A stretch of DNA of 64,000 nt from Mucilaginibacter galii. GTDB lineage: Bacteria > Bacteroidota > Bacteroidia > Sphingobacteriales > Sphingobacteriaceae. The notes under the pieces are model-generated. The model was not told the DNA's origin, did no database searches, and saw only the letters and a list, made by a program, of their open reading frames with translations. Both the position numbers and the translations under genes were made by a program. This document shows positions 59,594 through 64,000 of the stretch, piece after piece (the stretch's first letter is position 1; each line of letters opens with the position of its first letter). Location: contig NZ_BMDO01000012.1 of the NCBI RefSeq assembly GCF_014635825.1, positions 62,001-126,000 of the forward strand, read 5' to 3'.

Positions 59594-60124
59594 ATGTTTA
59601 TCCCAGGTTTTTTAATTGCACTGGCTACCTTTCCCGGTGTTATTGTGCACGAACTGGCTCACCAGCTGTTTTGCCGCTGGTTTAAGGTGCCCGTGTTTGA
59701 AGTGGTTTATATACGCGTTGGCAACCCGGCTGGCTACGTATTGCACGAGCGTGTGGCCAACAAATGGCATAACATGATGATTAGCGTGGGCCCTTTTGTG
59801 GTGAACACCATTTTAGGCGCCTTAATTGCCCTGCCTGCCGCCCTGCCCATGTTTAAATTTGACAACCCCATGCCGGTAGATTACTTGCTCATTTATCTTG
59901 GTGTATCGGTGGCTATGCATGCCTTCCCCAGTACCGGCGATGCCAAAAACATATGGGAAGACCTGAAAGAAGAAGAAACCTCGCTGCCGGTTAAAATTAT
60001 AGGCTACCCCGTTATTGGCCTCATTTACCTAGGTTCGCTCGGCAGCTTTTTCTGGCTCGACCTGGCTTACGGCGTAGCAGTAGCGGTCGGGTTGCCTAAT
60101 TTAATTGTGGCTTTGGTGGCGTAG
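59594..60124 (+). CDS. M50/DUF3267-like integral membrane metalloprotease
   Basis: The 176-residue protein has PGVIVHELAHQLFCRWFKVPV with HELAH at 19-23 in the first transmembrane helix, ISVGPFVVNTILGALIALP (like the SGP.vN motif of site-2 proteases) and STGDAKNIWED, which can give the third metal ligand. Four helices are predicted. It likely cleaves within the membrane or is an inactive relative. Partner of the preceding TPR protein. Confidence 0.78.
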   Translation: MFIPGFLIALATFPGVIVHELAHQLFCRWFKVPVFEVVYIRVGNPAGYVLHERVANKWHNMMISVGPFVVNTILGALIALPAALPMFKFDNPMPVDYLLIYLGVSVAMHAFPSTGDAKNIWEDLKEEETSLPVKIIGYPVIGLIYLGSLGSFFWLDLAYGVAVAVGLPNLIVALVA

Positions 60125-60143
60125 GTGTTTGTCAAGCCAGCGT

Positions 60144-60398
60144 TTATGTGCTATAGTATAGATTAAGCACACGCGGCACGCGTGCGCCAGCAGTTGGGGC
60201 GTTTGTGCCTCCATAATACTTGTAGTTAGATAACTTATCAATCTGAATAGCAGTAAAAGAACAATCACCGTGGCAGTAGCCTGTTGCTACTTCTATTAGG
60301 GTAATTGAAGCACTGTCGTTTTTATCTCTATTATTTGTACAGGCAAACACTGTCATCATAAAAGCAAATAAGAATAGCTTAAAATGTGCGCTTTTCAT
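60144..60398 (-). pseudogene. Truncated DUF6438-like lipoprotein
   Basis: An N-terminal lipoprotein signal (FKLFLFAFMMTVFAC, Cys20) precedes ITLIEVATGYCHGDCSFTAIQIDKLSNYKYYGG, which resembles the start of a DUF6438 domain (CxGxCPxfxlxIxxdGxxxYxG). After GGTNAP the sequence changes to TAGARVPRVLNLYYST, encoded by the GC-rich repeat at 60174-60202. The rest of the domain is missing, so the gene is probably truncated by the repeat. The short protein may still be made. Confidence 0.6.
60174..60202. repeat. GC-rich repeat, copy 1
   Basis: AAGCACACGCGGCACGCGTG then CGCCAGC. Identical over 27 bases to copy 3 at 60604-60630 and inverted relative to copy 2 at 60510-60535. It forms the 3' end of the truncated lipoprotein frame. 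Confidence 0.85.
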
Positions 60399-60407
60399 AA
60401 TTTGAAT

Positions 60408-60536
60408 TTAGAAATTATATGAATAAAACCTAATCCATTGTATGGCATTGTTCTTATTCATTAGACTTCCATCAGGAGAAATATTCATCTCAAACACCCA
60501 GCCCCTTTGCTGGCGCACGCGTGTCGCGTGTGTCAT
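60408..60536 (-). pseudogene. Gene fragment starting inside the GC-rich repeat (C-terminal piece)
   Basis: A 42-codon frame runs from the inverted repeat copy (THATRVRQQR) into WVFEMNISPDGSLMNKNNAI and ends QWIRFYSYNF. The second part reads like a natural C-terminus, while the first part is repeat. The original 5' portion is gone. It lies directly upstream of the truncated DUF6438-like gene on the same strand. Confidence 0.4.
60510..60535. repeat. GC-rich repeat, copy 2 (inverted)
   Basis: GCTGGCGCACGCGTGTCGCG, inverted relative to copies 1 and 3, with two or three differences. Together with copy 3 it brackets 70 A/T-rich bases. Confidence 0.85.
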
Positions 60537-60597
60537 ATACAAGCTGTTGAATTAAACAGTGAAATGTTAATATTATATGTTCGTTTGTCTTTTTTTG

Positions 60598-61227
60598 TTA
60601 TAAAGCACACGCGGCACGCGTGCGCCAGCGGGGGGGGTATTTCAAGTATTTGTCCCTATTGGTTCCATCATAACCAAAATAATCAATTAACCATTTACCT
60701 TCAACTTTTGTCATAGTGAATATGCACTGATTATATCTTGAAATGTCAAATTTCACTATAGCCTTATCGTACACTGTATAGATTTTTGTAAATTTTCCCG
60801 TCTTAATATGGCCAAGAATTTCCTCAGGTTCAAATCCAAATACAAGGTCTGATTCGAGACCAGGTACAGGACCAAAATAATCAGTGATGGGGTGCTTAAT
60901 CAAATTGTCTGAGACACCTTTATAAACGCTCCTTAGATTATTTAAAAAAGACTCGGACACATAATTTGATTTTTTGAAATTTATTAGATATTGTTCTACT
61001 GCTGGCATATTTACCTTTAATACACTGTCCTTCTTAACAGTATCTTGATTAAAACCAGAAACTATTGCAGACCGTTCAAGATTGTCTTTATGTAATCTAT
61101 ACCAATTCAGAAAGTTAACAACTGTGTTCTTTATCTGATTATTGGTTTCAATTAGCATTTTTTTTTGCGAATAACTTTTAATAGATAGAAAATTTACAGC
61201 TATAAAAAGGTAAATCATTTTTTTCAT
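60598..61227 (-). CDS. Exported small protein, candidate immunity protein (209 aa)
   Basis: A signal peptide (KKMIYLFIAVNFLSIKSYSQ) precedes IKNTVVNFLNWYRLHKDNL, the start of a DUF3828/NTF2-like fold, and a C-terminal CIFTMTKVEGKWLIDYFGYDG. The gene starts 4 bases after the end of the large lipoprotein gene, on the same strand, so both are coupled. The last residues PPRWRTRAACAL come from the GC-rich repeat copy 3, replacing the natural end. The whole gene is A/T-rich. I infer an immunity role from the position and the fold; no direct evidence. Confidence 0.65.
   Translation of the reverse strand: MKKMIYLFIAVNFLSIKSYSQKKMLIETNNQIKNTVVNFLNWYRLHKDNLERSAIVSGFNQDTVKKDSVLKVNMPAVEQYLINFKKSNYVSESFLNNLRSVYKGVSDNLIKHPITDYFGPVPGLESDLVFGFEPEEILGHIKTGKFTKIYTVYDKAIVKFDISRYNQCIFTMTKVEGKWLIDYFGYDGTNRDKYLKYPPRWRTRAACAL
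60604..60630. repeat. GC-rich repeat, copy 3
   Basis: Identical over 27 bases to copy 1 (AAGCACACGCGGCACGCGTG then CGCCAGC). It encodes the last residues and the stop of the 60598-61227 gene. Confidence 0.85.
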
Positions 61228-61231
61228 ATAA

Positions 61232-63085
61232 TTATTTTTTTATGCTTTTTCTTACTTGGGTAACAATGTAATCGTGAAATCCTGCGAGGCTACCATATTG
61301 GCTCATTGTTTTACCAGATATTTTTCCTGTAGAAGAATTATAATACAATCTGTTATTATAGCTTGCTCCCAAAGAAATATGGTTAGTTGAATTATCCATA
61401 AATTGAAAGTATTTGCCTTTTGTATCTGAACCCATTGCTACTACAACAATAAAGTGGTCTGTTGAATTATCTAAATTTTTAGATGATGGAGTTCCTGGTC
61501 TGTTGTCAACTGCTACAAAAACCGGAATATTTTTACTTAAGGCATCTATTAAATAAGTGACAGCTTCTTTTGTACGATTTAAATTAACACCACCATTTTC
61601 TGTATAAGTTTGAAATGTTTGACTTCCGGGCAAATAGCCAGAACAGGTATAACCAGCTTTACCCAACTGTTCTTTTGAGAGTATTAAACAATTTACATCG
61701 TGTCCCTGTGCATCTTTTCTCATTGGAACAAATTTTTCAAAAGGAATTACTCGGTCAATTGTAGGCCATGGATGTGAATCCTGATATGGCTGATAAACCG
61801 TTTGATCGGGGTCATTTAACACTTCATCATCATTATCAGTCCAATTGTTAGCGTTGGGGTCAGCAATTATTTCAATAGTAGGCATAAACTGGTTCTTAAA
61901 CACCTCCAAACTCACCTGCGGGTTCGCCATCAAATAATCAACCGCCCAGCTAAGAAAGTCTTTATTTTCCTGCGTAGCACCATGGTCAAGAAGGTACCTG
62001 TACAGCTCAGTAGCAATAGCGGGGTTACTGTATAAATAAGTTTGCTTGGATGGGTCTGCCACTACAATGATATTGATCAAGTTAGTGGCAATTAAACCGT
62101 TGTCAACCGGTACATTTTCCCAATATCCTGATGATACGTTACCCGGGTGAGGGCCTACAGGACCCGAAGGGCCGCCAGTGCCGTCAGGCCCGGGGTCGGT
62201 AGTAGCCCCGCCGGTGTACACCCATTGTACCAGATACAGCCCACTGCCACCGTATGAAGGCGTAGAACTGCCCCAACCGCCCAAAGGCACACCCGGCGAA
62301 CCGCCTGTAGCAGGCGCAGGGCCATGATAAGGTGCGGTGGTTACATACACACCTGCCGTATTATTGGTAAATACACTGCCTGCCCCTGCACCAAACAAAG
62401 TATCAAAAGGGTCTTTTTCTGGCGTTTGCTGCCCGGTTGTTTCCTGAAAGCCACAAATTCCATGGTTCACGTCATCAGTATAAAGCCATTCCCCGCCTGT
62501 AAGCCAACACCAAATTCGGCCAAGTATACCGGCTGTTTGTTCGGGTAGGTCTGCATTTTTCTTTTTACCAACGGGCTTATCTGCCATAGCCGCGGTTTTC
62601 AACAGCGGGACATTGCCGGGTGCATACCCATACTTCACCATTTTACCGTTCTCGTAAATCATGCCTGTTGTACCGCCATCCTGAAAAGAATAAGCAATGA
62701 TGGTACCGCTGTAGTACGTAGTGCCGGGCTTATCCTGCCATTTATAAGCCCACGCTTTTAAAGCCCCGCCCTGCGGCTCACGTGTAAAGTACAGAGCGGC
62801 ATCGGATGCTATAGGAACCCGCATGACATGCCTGCCATTAATAACGTTCTGAGTGGTTTTGTCGAGGTGTACCTGCTCTAAAAACGCTGCTGGTACGTTT
62901 TGCATCCAGCGGCTAATTTCCTCGGGTTTGATCCGAGCTTTTTCATCCAGGCGTTCAAGTAGTGTAGTTGCCGATAAAGTGGCATAACCTTCAACGCGGT
63001 CTTTACGACAGGAGTTGGTAGTAAATAATAAAAGCAGGAGTAAAACAACGGCAGCAAACCGTAGCTGTGAGTAAGTTCTTTTCAT
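61232..63085 (-). CDS. Modular lipoprotein with toxin-like C-terminal domain
   Basis: The 617-residue protein has a lipoprotein-type signal (Cys26 in FTTNSC), a long conserved-looking N-terminal part (30-200), a Gly/Pro/Ser-rich linker (225-325) and a helical segment (327-400; ATELYRYLLDHGATQENKDFLSWAVDYL). I associate such helical segments with the pre-toxin region of Bacteroidota polymorphic toxins. The C-terminal ~215 residues look like a papain/C39-type cysteine hydrolase: Cys466 in DVNCLILSKEQL, His544 in NSTDHFIVVVAMG, and Asp564/Asn565 in FQFMDNSTN. G+C drops sharply near position 61880, matching the domain border. The next gene, 4 bases downstream, would be the immunity partner. Function is inferred. 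Confidence 0.65.
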   Translation of the reverse strand: MKRTYSQLRFAAVVLLLLLLFTTNSCRKDRVEGYATLSATTLLERLDEKARIKPEEISRWMQNVPAAFLEQVHLDKTTQNVINGRHVMRVPIASDAALYFTREPQGGALKAWAYKWQDKPGTTYYSGTIIAYSFQDGGTTGMIYENGKMVKYGYAPGNVPLLKTAAMADKPVGKKKNADLPEQTAGILGRIWCWLTGGEWLYTDDVNHGICGFQETTGQQTPEKDPFDTLFGAGAGSVFTNNTAGVYVTTAPYHGPAPATGGSPGVPLGGWGSSTPSYGGSGLYLVQWVYTGGATTDPGPDGTGGPSGPVGPHPGNVSSGYWENVPVDNGLIATNLINIIVVADPSKQTYLYSNPAIATELYRYLLDHGATQENKDFLSWAVDYLMANPQVSLEVFKNQFMPTIEIIADPNANNWTDNDDEVLNDPDQTVYQPYQDSHPWPTIDRVIPFEKFVPMRKDAQGHDVNCLILSKEQLGKAGYTCSGYLPGSQTFQTYTENGGVNLNRTKEAVTYLIDALSKNIPVFVAVDNRPGTPSSKNLDNSTDHFIVVVAMGSDTKGKYFQFMDNSTNHISLGASYNNRLYYNSSTGKISGKTMSQYGSLAGFHDYIVTQVRKSIKK

Positions 63086-63397
63086 TATTGCGATAAGGTG
63101 GTTTAACCTTTGGGCAAATTACGCAATTGAATATCAACCCACAAGAGAAATGTTTTTCCTGTTTTGGAAAAGTTTTACAATTCGGATTGGTGTTGCCGCG
63201 GCACGTGGTCAAAAGTTGAAGTGCATCATGGGTTTAAGGGTATGAGCGGATATCCCGGCTCGTAGGGAACGCCGAAGAAAGAGTCAAGAGTATAGAGTCA
63301 GGAGTCAAGACCTGTCGCTTTATAAGATTCATCCTTGCACTTTGATGAATTATCAGACAATATCTAACCAACCTGTGCTTAAGGGAATGGCGCTGTA
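63086..63397. other. Gap with repeat fragments, no gene
   Basis: Contains TATGAGCGGATATCCCGGCT..AACGCC (63241-63275), similar to 31459-31491, and AGAGTCAAGAGTATAGAGTC (63282-63301) of the AGAGTCAAGA family. No convincing coding frame. Confidence 0.6.
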
Positions 63398-63446
63398 AAA
63401 CACTCAATGAAAGGCCTGCGTATAGCAGGCCTTTCATTGAGTGTTT
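63398..63446 (-). terminator. Long perfect hairpin terminator of the phoD-like gene
   Basis: AAACACTCAATGAAAGGCCT (63398-63417) continues to GC at 63419 and pairs perfectly over 22 bp with 63425-63446; the loop is GTATA. It lies 5 bases after the stop of the phosphatase. Confidence 0.85.
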
Positions 63447-63451
63447 GCCGC

Positions 63452-64000
63452 TTACGACTCGGTAACGGTTTTGGTGGTTACCGTGGTGGTGCTTTTGCTG
63501 GCTATGGTGTTTACATGGCGCCATTCCGATTTGGCCTGACTGGCCGTGAAGGAGGCCATCACATAACCACGACGCGAGGCATCCATATATTGCAGGTCTT
63601 CGATAAGCAGGGCGTTGGCTTGCTCAAAGGCGGCTACGGTGGCCGGGTCGGTTCCAAAAATGGCTTCAAAACCCGGCGATGATACCGAGGCGGTGGCAAA
63701 TTCGGCACCGGCGCGGCGGCCGTTAACATCGGTAAGGTCGGAGTACCAGGCGTTATGGGTATCGCCCGCCAGCGAGATCAGCTTTTTGCCGTTGGCGACG
63801 GCATAAACGGCTTCGCGCTCTACGGGATAACCGTCCCAGGCATCGAGGTTGTAAGGCAATACGGTTTGTACCCTGGCCTTTTCGGCGGCGGTGAGGGTAG
63901 GGTCGTTTTGCAGCATGCGGCCTTTAATGGTGGCCAGTTGTGTAACCAGGGTATTGTACTGGGCAAGCAAAGCAGGTGTGGCGGTGCCTCCGGCTATCTG
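63452..64000 (-). CDS. PhoD-like alkaline phosphatase, C-terminal part (cut by window edge)
   Basis: The frame stays open to the window end, so the N-terminus is missing. The visible ~183 residues end the PhoD metallophosphatase: NLDAWDGYPVEREAVYAVA, LAGDTHNAWYSDL (metal-binding GDxHN), and ASVSSPGFEAIFG. The final AKSEWRHVNTIASKSTTTVT is the usual C-terminus. PhoD enzymes are exported and hydrolyse phosphodiesters and monoesters with Ca/Fe. Its terminator hairpin follows. No neighbour on this strand within the window appears to belong to it. Confidence 0.9.
   Translation of the reverse strand, partial: QIAGGTATPALLAQYNTLVTQLATIKGRMLQNDPTLTAAEKARVQTVLPYNLDAWDGYPVEREAVYAVANGKKLISLAGDTHNAWYSDLTDVNGRRAGAEFATASVSSPGFEAIFGTDPATVAAFEQANALLIEDLQYMDASRRGYVMASFTASQAKSEWRHVNTIASKSTTTVTTKTVTES

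Noticed and set aside
1..64000. tRNA, rRNA or riboswitch genes
   Set aside because: No cloverleaf-like 75-base segments with a GTTCRAnnC T-loop, no rRNA sequence and no recognised riboswitch core were found by eye; a covariance-model scan would settle it.

Overview
The window looks like chromosomal DNA of a Bacteroidota bacterium of the Sphingobacteriaceae type (Mucilaginibacter/Pedobacter-like). The reasons are start codons without clear Shine-Dalgarno sequences, several exact TAnnTTTG -7 boxes just upstream of starts, families typical of the phylum (DUF5672, DUF4407, OmpA with thrombospondin-3 repeats, ligase-associated exonuclease, YtxH, many lipoproteins), and intergenic spaces filled with small palindromic repeats. 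No rRNA, tRNA, CRISPR array, integrase or transposase was seen.

Layout. 1-6 kb: end of an MFS transporter, an M28 peptidase, a small membrane protein-ridA-recG run and ompA. 6-13.3 kb: pepP, then a glycan-assembly block of glycosyltransferases (two GT4, one GT9-like, DUF5672, two GT2) with a broken GT2 remnant in the middle. 13.4-20.4 kb: an unknown protein, dipeptide epimerase, two GNAT acetyltransferases, a lipoprotein, and an M61-M28 secreted peptidase pair. 21-27.5 kb: rarA, an astacin-like lipoprotein, an SPFH/small membrane protein/rhodanese group, a DUF4407 protein and an AlkA-type glycosylase. 27.6-32.5 kb: a cyanophycin cassette, with cphA divergent from cphB and an isoaspartyl peptidase, so synthesis, depolymerisation and dipeptide cleavage lie side by side. 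33-39 kb: VOC protein, tail-specific protease, and the ligase-associated exonuclease-DNA ligase pair. 39.4-44.8 kb: the threonine operon thrA-thrB-thrC on the minus strand, preceded by a 21-residue Thr/Ile leader peptide and a terminator/antiterminator pair, which is a complete attenuator. 45-50.5 kb: rsgA, dtd, a MazG-like protein, and a group of small envelope proteins with an AI-2E-type permease. 50.5-52.2 kb: an NtrC-type regulator with a tiny histidine-phosphotransfer-like partner. 52.4-60.1 kb: glnS, two secreted proteins (one a degenerate M23 peptidase), an isolated tail-fibre/beta-helix protein, a zinc-ribbon TPR membrane protein and an M50-like protease. 60.1-63.1 kb: an accessory island with a large modular lipoprotein whose C-terminus looks like an exchanged toxin tip, a candidate immunity protein, and two gene fragments. 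Three copies of a GC-rich repeat lie at the truncated ends. The window closes inside a PhoD-type phosphatase.

The most interesting points are the 60-63 kb toxin-like locus with its repeat-capped gene ends, the hidden thr attenuator, the stand-alone phosphotransfer-like protein beside the sigma-54 activator, and several cases where dispersed palindromic repeats have become the 3' ends of reading frames (exonuclease, cphA, the 60 kb genes).
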